Shown piece after piece: positions 1 to 7,221 of a stretch of 21,240 nucleotides of DNA (its first letter is position 1; every line of letters begins with the position of its first letter). The position numbers and the translations under genes were made by a program. Below the pieces are notes generated by a model. The model was not told where the DNA came from. It saw only the letters and a list, made by a program, of their open reading frames with translations, and ran no database searches. Origin of the DNA: DASUMF01 sp040510575 (GTDB lineage Bacteria > Actinomycetota > Acidimicrobiia > IMCC26256 > DASPTH01); contig JBEVIU010000153.1 of assembly GCA_040510575.1 (NCBI GenBank), positions 1 through 21,240 on the forward strand, read 5' to 3'.

Positions 1-1
1 C

Positions 2-994
2 GACGCGCCCGACGCGCCCGGCGCGCCCGCCACGTCCGACGCAGCCGCGGCGGCGACGGCAGCTCCCGACGGCGAGCCCGCGCCCAACAGCCCGGCACTG
101 GCCAAGCCGCCGGTGCGACATCTCGCCCGCCAGCTCGGCGTCGACCTCGCAGCCCTCGCGCCCGGCAGTGGGCCCGGCGGGATCATCACGCGCGCCGACG
201 TGACGCGGGCCGCGGAGGATCGCACGAACGGTGCCGCCGTCCCGCCGCCGGTGTCGCCGGTCCGACCGCAACCGGGTGGCGACCGCGCGACGGCACGCGA
301 GATCCCCGTGCAGGGCATCCGCGCCCGCATCGCCGAGCGCATGGCCGCCTCGCACGCAGCAATCCCCGATGCCGGATGCGCCGTGGAAGCCGACTGCTCG
401 CAACTGCTGGCGATCCGCGACGCAGCGCGGTCGGAGAAGCCGCCGCGCGACGGCGCCGACGCCATCACGCCGTTCGCACTGATCCTCCGCCTGGTCGTCA
501 CCGCACTGGTGGAACACCCGATCCTGAACTCGGTGCTCGACACCGAGGCCGGCGTGATCCGTCTCCACGATTCGATCCACCTCGGGATCGGCGCCAGCAC
601 CGACCGCGGCCTGCTCGTTCCCGTGGTGCGGCACGCGGAGCAGCGCAGCACAATCGAGCTCGCACAGGAGGTGCGCCGACTCGCCGACGGTGCGCGGACC
701 GGCACCCTCGCGCCCGCGGAGCTCGTCGGCTCGACGTTCACCGTGTCGAACTTCGGGAGCTTCGGCCTCGACGACGGCTACCCCGTCATCAACCACCCCG
801 AGGTCGCGATCCTCGGCGTCGGTGCGATCCGCCCCCGGGCGGTGGTCGTCGACGGCGTCGTCGCGGCACGCCCGACCGCGCGCTTCACCTGCTCGTTCGA
901 TCACCGGGTGTGCGACGGCGCCGACGTCGGACGCTTCCTCGCCCGCCTGCGCGCACTGGTCGAGTCTCCGGGCCTGCTGCTCCTCGACGCGTGA
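2..994 (+). CDS. bkdC: 2-oxoacid dehydrogenase E2 (dihydrolipoamide acyltransferase), C-terminal part
   Basis: The gene enters from the left edge; the frame is open from base 2, so the start and any lipoyl domain lie outside. Seen: an Ala/Pro-rich linker (about codons 1-36), a peripheral subunit-binding domain beginning VRHLARQLGVDL and ending GGIITRADV, a second linker, then the acyltransferase catalytic domain. The catalytic HxxxDG motif is present as DHRVCDGAD (His codon at 902). E2 proteins form the core of 2-oxoacid dehydrogenase complexes and transfer the acyl group from lipoamide to CoA in the cytoplasm. The acceptor is not readable from sequence. The following genes (carboxylase beta, acyl-CoA dehydrogenase, MaoC, CitE) match the mycobacterial leucine cluster, so a branched-chain role is inferred; pyruvate or 2-oxoglutarate E2 is the alternative. 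E1 genes are presumably just upstream. It overlaps the next ORF by one base if that gene starts at 994. Confidence 0.9.
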   Translation, partial: DAPDAPGAPATSDAAAAATAAPDGEPAPNSPALAKPPVRHLARQLGVDLAALAPGSGPGGIITRADVTRAAEDRTNGAAVPPPVSPVRPQPGGDRATAREIPVQGIRARIAERMAASHAAIPDAGCAVEADCSQLLAIRDAARSEKPPRDGADAITPFALILRLVVTALVEHPILNSVLDTEAGVIRLHDSIHLGIGASTDRGLLVPVVRHAEQRSTIELAQEVRRLADGARTGTLAPAELVGSTFTVSNFGSFGLDDGYPVINHPEVAILGVGAIRPRAVVVDGVVAARPTARFTCSFDHRVCDGADVGRFLARLRALVESPGLLLLDA

Positions 995-2544
995 TGGCGG
1001 ACCGGGAGCAGAGCATGCGGGAGCAGAGCATGCGGGACCGCATCCGCCGGGCCACCGAGGAGGCGAAGCGCCCGTCCGACGCAGGGTTGGCGAAGCTGGC
1101 GAGCCAGAAGAAGCTCCCCGTGCGGGAGCGGATCGCCCGGTTGCTCGACGGCGACTTCGTCGAGGACGGCCTCCTCGCCAACGCGACGAGCACCGGCCTC
1201 GGCGCCGACGGCGTCGTCACCGGGCGCGGCACCGTCGAAGGCCGGCCCGTCCTCGTGGTCGCCAACGACCCGACGGTGAAGGCGGGCTCCTGGGGCGCGC
1301 GCACCGTCGAGAAGATGATCCGCGTCACCGAGACCGCGCTCGAGCACGAGCTCCCGATCTTCTGGCTCGTCGACTCCGCCGGCGCGCGCATCACGGATCA
1401 GGTCGAGCTCTTCCCTGGCCGGCGCGGCGCGGGCCGGATCTTCGCGAACCAGGTGCGGCTCTCGGGCAAGGTGCCGCAGATCTGCTGCCTCTTCGGGCCA
1501 TCGGCGGCCGGGGGCGCGTACATCCCGTCGTTCTGCGACGTCGTCATCATGGTCGAGGGCAACGCGTCCATGTACCTCGGCTCACCCCGCATGGCCGAGG
1601 AGGTCATCGGCGAGTCGGTGTCGCTCGACGAGATGGGCGGCGCGCGGATGCATGCCACCGTGTCGGGGTCGGGCGACCACCTCGCGGTCGACGACGACCA
1701 TGCCATCGCCCTCGCCCGCACCTACTTCTCCTACGTGCCCTCGTCGTGGCGCCACGACCCGCCGTCGTACGCGCCGGCGCCGCCGGCCCGGCCGTTCACC
1801 GCGGCGCTCGTTCCCGACGACGCCAAGGCGGGCTACGACGTGCACACCGTCGTCGACGCGCTCGTCGACGAGGGCACGTTCTTCGAGATCAAGGCGCTCT
1901 GGGCGCCCGAGCTCGTGATCGGCTTCGGCGCGCTCGAGGGCAAGACGGTGGGGATCGTCGCCAACAACCCGGCCGTCAAGGGCGGTGTGCTCTTCGTCGA
2001 CAGCGCCGACAAGGCGGCGCGGTTCATCTGGCTGTGCGACGCGTTCAACATCCCGCTCGTCTACCTCGCCGACGTCCCCGGCTTCATGATCGGCTCCGAC
2101 GTCGAGCGGCAGGGCATCATCCGTCATGGCGCCAAGATGATCACCGCGGTGGCCGAGGCCACGGTCCCGACGGTGTCGGTCGTGCTGCGCAAGGCGTTCG
2201 GCGCCGGTCTGTACGCGATGTGCGGTCCGGCGTTCGACCCCGACGCGTTCATCGCACTCCCGACCGCCCAGATCGCCGTGATGGGCCCCGAGCCGGCGGT
2301 CAACGCGGTGTTCGCCAACAAGATCGCCGCGATCGACGATCCTGACGAGCGCGCCGTGTTCGTCGAGGCGCGACGCCGCGAGTACGAGATCGACATCGAC
2401 CTCTTGCGCCTCGCGAGCGATCTCGTCATCGACGCGATCGTCGAGCCGGAAGCCCTGCGCGGAGAGATCGTGACCCGACTCGCTCAGGCCGACGGCAAGA
2501 GCCGTTTCTTCTCGGAGCGCCACCACGGCGTCCCGCCCGTCTGA
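994..2544 (+). CDS. accD1: acyl-CoA carboxylase, carboxyltransferase (beta) subunit
   Basis: A 516-residue biotin-dependent carboxyltransferase of the methylcrotonyl/propionyl-CoA carboxylase beta family, at the usual family length. It moves carboxyl from carboxybiotin to an acyl-CoA. Both crotonase-like halves are present: GPSAAGGAYIPSF in the N-terminal half and FGAGLYAMCGPAFDPDAF in the C-terminal half supply the oxyanion-hole glycines. In mycobacteria the neighbour set (E2, FadE19, MaoC, CitE) marks this position as methylcrotonyl-CoA carboxylase beta for leucine breakdown, so MCC is the inferred activity. The partner biotin carboxylase/BCCP gene normally next to it is absent. Start is uncertain: ATG 994 overlaps the E2 stop but has no ribosome site, whereas ATG 1015 and ATG 1030 each follow GGGAG by 6 nt inside a 15-bp tandem duplication. 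The longest start is given. The gene symbol follows the mycobacterial analogue and is tentative. Confidence 0.9.
   Translation: MADREQSMREQSMRDRIRRATEEAKRPSDAGLAKLASQKKLPVRERIARLLDGDFVEDGLLANATSTGLGADGVVTGRGTVEGRPVLVVANDPTVKAGSWGARTVEKMIRVTETALEHELPIFWLVDSAGARITDQVELFPGRRGAGRIFANQVRLSGKVPQICCLFGPSAAGGAYIPSFCDVVIMVEGNASMYLGSPRMAEEVIGESVSLDEMGGARMHATVSGSGDHLAVDDDHAIALARTYFSYVPSSWRHDPPSYAPAPPARPFTAALVPDDAKAGYDVHTVVDALVDEGTFFEIKALWAPELVIGFGALEGKTVGIVANNPAVKGGVLFVDSADKAARFIWLCDAFNIPLVYLADVPGFMIGSDVERQGIIRHGAKMITAVAEATVPTVSVVLRKAFGAGLYAMCGPAFDPDAFIALPTAQIAVMGPEPAVNAVFANKIAAIDDPDERAVFVEARRREYEIDIDLLRLASDLVIDAIVEPEALRGEIVTRLAQADGKSRFFSERHHGVPPV
1004..1035 (+). repeat. 15-bp tandem duplication carrying ribosome site and ATG
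   Basis: The unit GAGCAGAGCATGCGG occurs at 1006-1020 and again at 1021-1035, with GG before each copy. Each copy supplies GGGAG, a 6-nt spacer and an ATG in the accD frame (1015 and 1030). If the gene starts at 994 the product carries EQSMR twice near its N-terminus. Confidence 0.85.
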
Positions 2545-2567
2545 CCCGCGCCGCAGGAGGCCCACGC

Positions 2568-3713
2568 GTGCAGTTCGAGCTCACCGACGAGCAGGCGGCG
2601 TTCCGCTCGGTCGTGCGCGACTTCGCCGAACGCGAGATCGCGCCTCACGCGGAGGACTGGGACCGCACGCACGCGTTCCCCGTCGACACGGTGCGCGCGA
2701 TGGGCGAGCTCGGGTTGTTCGGCCTGCCGATTCCCGTCGAGTACGGCGGCAGCGGCGCCGACTTCATCACGCTCTGCATCGCGATCGAGGAGCTCGCTCG
2801 CGTCGACTCGTCGATGGCGATCACCCTCGAAGCCGGCGTCGGTCTGGGCGCGGCGCCGATCGCGGAGTTCGGCACGGCCGAGCAGCGGGAGCGCTGGCTT
2901 CCCGATCTCTGTGCCGGTCGCGCCCTGGCCGCGTTCGGTCTCACCGAGCCCGACGGGGGCAGCGACGCGGCCGCGACCCGCACGCGCGCGAAGGCCGACG
3001 GCGACGAGTGGGTGATCGACGGCGCCAAGGAATTCATCACCAACTCGGGCACCCCGATCACGAGCGTCGTCATCGTCACCGCGCGCACCGGCGACGGCGA
3101 CGACATCACCGCGATCATCGTGCCGGCCGGCACACCGGGCCTTGAAGTGGGGCCGGCGTACCGGAAGATGGGATGGCACGCGTCCGACACGCATCCGCTG
3201 CGCCTCGATGGGTGCCGGGTACCGATCACCAACACGCTCGGTGAGCGCGGCAACGGCTTCCGGCAATTCCTCTCCACCCTCGACGCGGGTCGCGTCGCGA
3301 TCGCCGCGCTGGCCGTCGGGCTCGCCCAGGGATGCCTCGAGCAGAGCGTGCGCTACGCGGGCGAACGCGTCGCGTTCGGTGCGCCCATCGGTGCCAACCA
3401 GGGCGTGGCCTTCCGCTGTGCCGACATGGCGGTGGCGGTCGAGGCGGCTCGCCTCCTCACCTACAAGGCGGCTTGGCTGAAGGACACCGGCAAGCCCTTC
3501 AAGCACGAGGCGGCGATGGCGAAGCTGTACGCGACGGAGATCGCGGTGGACGCCACCCGCCATGCGACGCAGATCTTCGGTGGGTACGGCTTCATGGACG
3601 AGACGCCGGTGAGCCGCTTCTACCGCGACGCCAAGGTCCTCGAGATCGGGGAGGGCACGAGCGAGATCCAGCGCCTCGTGATCAGCCGCGGCCTCGGGTT
3701 ACCGGTCCGTTGA
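2568..3713 (+). CDS. fadE19: acyl-CoA dehydrogenase (isovaleryl-CoA dehydrogenase-like)
   Basis: A 381-residue FAD flavoprotein of ordinary short-chain acyl-CoA dehydrogenase length. It oxidises acyl-CoA to 2-enoyl-CoA and passes electrons to ETF. Seen: an N-terminal helical domain (FELTDEQAAFRSVVRDFAE), the central FAD-binding signature FGLTEPDGGSDAAAT, and the C-terminal YRDAKVLEIGEGTSEIQRL, whose Glu in GEGT (about residue 362) is at the catalytic base position of short-chain members. The GTG start at 2568 follows a perfect AGGAGG (2555-2560) by 7 nt. It lies 23 bp after accD in the same direction. By analogy with mycobacterial fadE19 in the same gene set, isovaleryl-CoA is the expected substrate, but substrate cannot be fixed from sequence. 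The symbol follows the mycobacterial analogue. Confidence 0.9.
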   Translation: MQFELTDEQAAFRSVVRDFAEREIAPHAEDWDRTHAFPVDTVRAMGELGLFGLPIPVEYGGSGADFITLCIAIEELARVDSSMAITLEAGVGLGAAPIAEFGTAEQRERWLPDLCAGRALAAFGLTEPDGGSDAAATRTRAKADGDEWVIDGAKEFITNSGTPITSVVIVTARTGDGDDITAIIVPAGTPGLEVGPAYRKMGWHASDTHPLRLDGCRVPITNTLGERGNGFRQFLSTLDAGRVAIAALAVGLAQGCLEQSVRYAGERVAFGAPIGANQGVAFRCADMAVAVEAARLLTYKAAWLKDTGKPFKHEAAMAKLYATEIAVDATRHATQIFGGYGFMDETPVSRFYRDAKVLEIGEGTSEIQRLVISRGLGLPVR

Positions 3714-3723
3714 GGCGGGTCCG

Positions 3724-4203
3724 ATGAGTGCGGGGCTTCCCCATCACGGACGGTGGTTCGAGGACCTCGAGGTGGGGCTGGTCGTCGTGCACGGGCTCAC
3801 CCGCACGGTGACGGAGTCCGACAACGTCGTGTTCAGCACCATGACGATGAACCCGGCCCGCCTGCACCTCGACGCCGAGTACGCGCGCACCGAGACCGAG
3901 TTCGGGCGACCACTCGTGAACAGCCTGCTCACCCTCGGCATCCTGGTCGGCATCTCCGTACTCGAGACCACCCACGGCACCACCATCGCCAACCTCGGCT
4001 TCGAGACGGTCGACTTCCCGGCGCCCGTGTTCGCGGGCGACACGCTGCGCGGCGAGAGCGAAGTCGTGGCGGCCCGCGCCTCGGCCTCACGTCCGACCGC
4101 GGGCATCGTCACCTTCGAGCACCGCGCGTTCAACCAACGCGACGAGCTCGTGTGCCGCGCTCGGCGGCTCGCGCTCATGCACCGCCGGCCGGCACCAGAA
4201 TGA
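3724..4203 (+). CDS. MaoC-family dehydratase (enoyl-CoA hydratase of leucine cluster)
   Basis: A 159-residue single hot-dog protein of the MaoC/R-specific enoyl-CoA hydratase family. Seen: a short N-terminal strand region, then FSTMTMNPARLHLDAEYARTE, which holds the family's conserved N-P-H core (with Asp nearby) that activates water, and FGRPLVNSLLTLGILVG forming the hot-dog helix. The family hydrates 2-enoyl-CoA thioesters. In Mycobacterium tuberculosis the gene at this place (Rv2499c) partners the CitE-like lyase in leucine and itaconate breakdown, so methylglutaconyl- or itaconyl-CoA hydration is inferred. ATG 3724 has GAGG about 8 nt upstream. It begins 10 bp after the dehydrogenase gene and its stop overlaps the next start (ATGA). 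Confidence 0.85.
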   Translation: MSAGLPHHGRWFEDLEVGLVVVHGLTRTVTESDNVVFSTMTMNPARLHLDAEYARTETEFGRPLVNSLLTLGILVGISVLETTHGTTIANLGFETVDFPAPVFAGDTLRGESEVVAARASASRPTAGIVTFEHRAFNQRDELVCRARRLALMHRRPAPE

Positions 4204-5045
4204 GCCTGATGGCTCCCTCACCACGCCGGCTGCGCAGTGTGCTGTTCGCGCCCGGCAATCGACCCGATGTGGTCGCGAAGCTGCCGCGCAGCGGCCCCGA
4301 CGGCGTGATCGTCGACCTCGAGGACGCCGTTCCACCGGCCGGCAAGAGCGAGGCCAGAGCGATGGCGCGCGCGGCCACCGAGGTGCTGGCGCGTGAGCAC
4401 CCCGAGCTCGCGGTCTTCGTCCGCGTGAACGCCGCCGACAGCGAGTGGTTCGCCGACGACATCGGCGCACTGGGGCCGTGGCTGGCCGGCGTGGTGGTCC
4501 CCAAGGTCGAGTCGTCCGGACAGGTCGGAGGGATCGCCGACGCGCTCGCTCGCGGTGGCGTCGCCGAGCTGGCGGTGATCGCGGGGATCGAGACTGCGGC
4601 GGGTGTGCACCGCGTCGACTCGTTGCTCACCGGCCCGGTCACTGCCGCGTACTTCGGCGCCGAGGACTTCATCGTCGACATGGGAGGCGTGCGCACCTCG
4701 GGCAACCTCGAAGTGCTCTACGCGCGTTCGCGCGTGGCGCTCGCGTGTCGCGTGGCCGGTGCCCTCGCGCTCGACCAGGTCGTCACGGCGTTCAACGACG
4801 ACGACGGCTTCGTCGCCGACGCGGCGGTGGGCCGCTCGATCGGCTACGCGGGCAAGCTCTGCATCCATCCCCGTCAGGTGCCGCTCGCAACCGAAGCGTT
4901 CTCACCATCGACCGAGGAGATCGACGCGGCTCGGCGGCTGCTCGACGCGTTCGACGCGGGCGAAGGCGTGGTGGTGGTCGACGGCCAGATGGTCGACGAG
5001 CCGATGGCGCGCCGCGCCCGCGCCGTGATCGCCGCCGCCGACTGA
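4200..5045 (+). CDS. citE: CitE-like HpcH/HpaI family beta-hydroxyacyl-CoA lyase
   Basis: A 281-residue TIM-barrel lyase of the citrate lyase beta/HpcH family, shorter than CitE of true citrate lyase complexes; no citD or citF lies in the window. Seen: RSVLFAPGNRPDVVAKLP at the N-terminus, VIVDLEDAVPP, the metal-binding Glu in IAGIETAAG and Asp in FGAEDFIVDMGG, and CIHPRQV near the C-terminus. Family members cleave hydroxyacyl-CoAs with Mg2+. The mycobacterial counterpart Rv2498c was described as a bifunctional lyase acting on citramalyl-CoA and hydroxymethylglutaryl-CoA, which fits the preceding leucine genes and would end the pathway with acetyl-CoA. ATG 4200 overlaps the MaoC stop, suggesting coupled translation; ATG 4209 is a possible alternative. 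It converges with the next gene across 17 bp with no clear terminator hairpin. Confidence 0.85.
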   Translation: MSLMAPSPRRLRSVLFAPGNRPDVVAKLPRSGPDGVIVDLEDAVPPAGKSEARAMARAATEVLAREHPELAVFVRVNAADSEWFADDIGALGPWLAGVVVPKVESSGQVGGIADALARGGVAELAVIAGIETAAGVHRVDSLLTGPVTAAYFGAEDFIVDMGGVRTSGNLEVLYARSRVALACRVAGALALDQVVTAFNDDDGFVADAAVGRSIGYAGKLCIHPRQVPLATEAFSPSTEEIDAARRLLDAFDAGEGVVVVDGQMVDEPMARRARAVIAAAD

Positions 5046-5062
5046 CACGCATCACGAGCGGG

Positions 5063-7201
5063 TCAGGCGGGGACGGGCGCCTCGGCCGGCTCGATGCTGA
5101 TCGGGACCGCGCTCATGTGGGGCATGAGGCTGATGCGCTGCAGGTCGGTGTCGATGCTCAGCAGGCGTGAAGGGTTCGAGCCGAAGCGCACCGGGTCGTC
5201 TTCGGTACCGGGAAGCCCGCCGTAGCAGTGCGTCATCGACGCTGCGCCGCGGCGCATCGTGGCGTCGGGCTGGATCACCGCGCCGATGCTCCCGTGCTTC
5301 GACGTCAGCGTGACCATCGCGCCGGCATCCAACCCGAGCGCTGCGAGGTCGTCGGGATGCACGAAGCACGGGTTGTAGGAGTACCGCGCACCCTCCTGAC
5401 GACGACCGACGGAGTTCATGCTGTCGCGATTGCGCCGGACGATCAGCACGAAGTTGCGCGCTTCCGGGTCGTCGATCGCCGCCGCCTCGGACGTGAAGGC
5501 GATCTGCAGGTCGTCGGCGACGTCGGGGGCGAGCAGCTCGAAGCGACCGTCGGCGTCGTCGTCGGCCGGCTGCACCCGGTCGGGCTCGATGCCTTCGAAG
5601 ATCTTGCCGTGCGGGTGCGCGCGCACCTCGTCGTATCGGATGGACGACTTGTCGGCCATCGACTCGAGCATCTCCAGCGTCGACGGGCGCGGCGTGTCGG
5701 GCTCGAACACGCGCTTGCCGAGCTTCAGCGTGAGCCCCATGTGCTGTGCGAGGTCGTAGAAGAACTCCCAGTCCTCGATCACGCCCTCGGGTCGCTCGAG
5801 GATCGGGCCGCTCACCTGCCCGAACGCCTCCACGAAGTGACCTTCGAACCCGCGCGTGTCATCCCAGCGCTCGAACCCGAGCGTGGGCGCGATCACGTAG
5901 TGCGCGAGCCGCGCCGTCTCACTCCACAGCGGGTCGACCGTCACCAGCAGGTCGAGCCCCTGGAGCGCCTCGATGATGCGGTCCTGGTCGGGGAAGCACG
6001 CGACGGGGTTGCCGCCCGACACCACGAGCGCGCGCAGCTTGCCGTCGCCGGGCGTGAGGATGTCGTCGAGCATCGCGGGCGACGGCAGCTCCGGACCGAG
6101 GCCCATCACCCCGGTGCGGAGGCGGAAGCTGTGCTCCCAGTACCGCATGGGCGAGCTCGCCTGGGCCTTGGCCCGTGTCGGGCCGCCGAGCACACCGCCA
6201 CTCGTGACCCGGTCGCCGGCGCGCGGGTAGCGGCCACACACGACGTTCAGCGCCTCGACCATCTGCTGCGCCGCGTTGGAGTTCGGGCCCATCGTGAGCC
6301 CGGTGCCCGAGCGCGCCTGGCCCTTCGCGGCGCGCCCGAACACGCGCGCGGCCTCGACGATCTGGTCGGCGGGCACGTCACACACGCGTGCGACAGCATC
6401 CGGCGTGGCCCACGCGACCGCGGCGCGCAGGTCGTCGAGCCCGTTGACCCAACGCTCGCAGAACTCGGTGTCCTCGAGGCCCTCGGTGAAGATCACGCGG
6501 AGCATGCCCGCGAGCAACGACGCGTCGGTGCCCGGTCGCAGTTGCAGGTGGAGGTCGGCATGGGTCGCGGTCTCGGTGCGGCGAGGATCGACCACGATGA
6601 TCTTCATGCCGCGTGCCCGCGCCTCCTCGACGCGACGGATCGGGTCGTGCACGGGATACCCGGTGATGCCGCCACCCTGCATCGACACCGGCGGGTTCCC
6701 GCCCACCATCATCCAGACATCGGACTCGTCGAAGCGCTGGTTGCCACCGCCCCAGGTGCCGAGACGGCCCGACGAGATCATCTTCGCGGTCGCGTCGAGC
6801 GTGTTGGTGGTGTAGCGCTTCGGCGAGTTGGTGGCGCGGTGCCACGCGCCGGAGAAGCTGTAGGTGAGCGACGCGGTGTAGCTCTGCGTGCCCACGAAGA
6901 GGCCGATCGCCTCCGGCCCGTGCGCAGCGAGGATCTCGTTGAGCTTCGCCGCGATCTCCTCGGTGGCGAGTGCGGTGTCGATCGACTCGAACGTGCCGTC
7001 GGCGCGGCGTCGCTGCGCCGCGAGGATGCGCTCGGGATCGTGGTGGAGCGCGCCGAAGCGCCGACCCTTCGGGCACGTGAACCCGCGCGTGAGCGGGTGC
7101 TCGACGTCGCCGTTGATGTGCACGACCTTGTTGTCCTCGACGTCGACGACCATGCCGCACAACGGTGCGCAGATCCGGCAGAAGGTGATGTGCTGCTCCA
7201 T
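5063..7201 (-). CDS. molybdopterin oxidoreductase with N-terminal [4Fe-4S] site
   Basis: A 712-residue DMSO-reductase-superfamily protein. Seen: an N-terminal cluster motif with Cys at 8, 11, 15 and 43 (CRICAPLC ... CPKG), the bis-MGD cofactor regions (MMVGGNPPVS near 165-173, VVDPRRTET near 203-211, LRPGTDASLLAGML near 221-233), and a C-terminal dinucleotide-binding barrel (RRNRDSMNS onward). There is no Tat signal, so it is probably cytoplasmic. The stretch where Cys or selenocysteine ligates Mo in formate dehydrogenases has no Cys (residues 100-175); Asp136 or a nearby Ser may ligate. Formate dehydrogenase is therefore doubtful and the substrate unknown. It is the last gene of a minus-strand run, 20 bp after the acyl-CoA synthetase. 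No FeS or membrane partner subunit is adjacent. ATG 7201 has no clear ribosome site but places the cluster motif at the usual distance. Confidence 0.88.
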   Translation of the reverse strand: MEQHITFCRICAPLCGMVVDVEDNKVVHINGDVEHPLTRGFTCPKGRRFGALHHDPERILAAQRRRADGTFESIDTALATEEIAAKLNEILAAHGPEAIGLFVGTQSYTASLTYSFSGAWHRATNSPKRYTTNTLDATAKMISSGRLGTWGGGNQRFDESDVWMMVGGNPPVSMQGGGITGYPVHDPIRRVEEARARGMKIIVVDPRRTETATHADLHLQLRPGTDASLLAGMLRVIFTEGLEDTEFCERWVNGLDDLRAAVAWATPDAVARVCDVPADQIVEAARVFGRAAKGQARSGTGLTMGPNSNAAQQMVEALNVVCGRYPRAGDRVTSGGVLGGPTRAKAQASSPMRYWEHSFRLRTGVMGLGPELPSPAMLDDILTPGDGKLRALVVSGGNPVACFPDQDRIIEALQGLDLLVTVDPLWSETARLAHYVIAPTLGFERWDDTRGFEGHFVEAFGQVSGPILERPEGVIEDWEFFYDLAQHMGLTLKLGKRVFEPDTPRPSTLEMLESMADKSSIRYDEVRAHPHGKIFEGIEPDRVQPADDDADGRFELLAPDVADDLQIAFTSEAAAIDDPEARNFVLIVRRNRDSMNSVGRRQEGARYSYNPCFVHPDDLAALGLDAGAMVTLTSKHGSIGAVIQPDATMRRGAASMTHCYGGLPGTEDDPVRFGSNPSRLLSIDTDLQRISLMPHMSAVPISIEPAEAPVPA

Positions 7202-7221
7202 GGCCGAGATCGTACGACCCG

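Noticed and set aside
376..993. Upstream extension of the accD frame
   Set aside because: The stretch is an Arg/Pro-rich shadow of the E2 gene in another frame; carboxyltransferase homology begins after 994.
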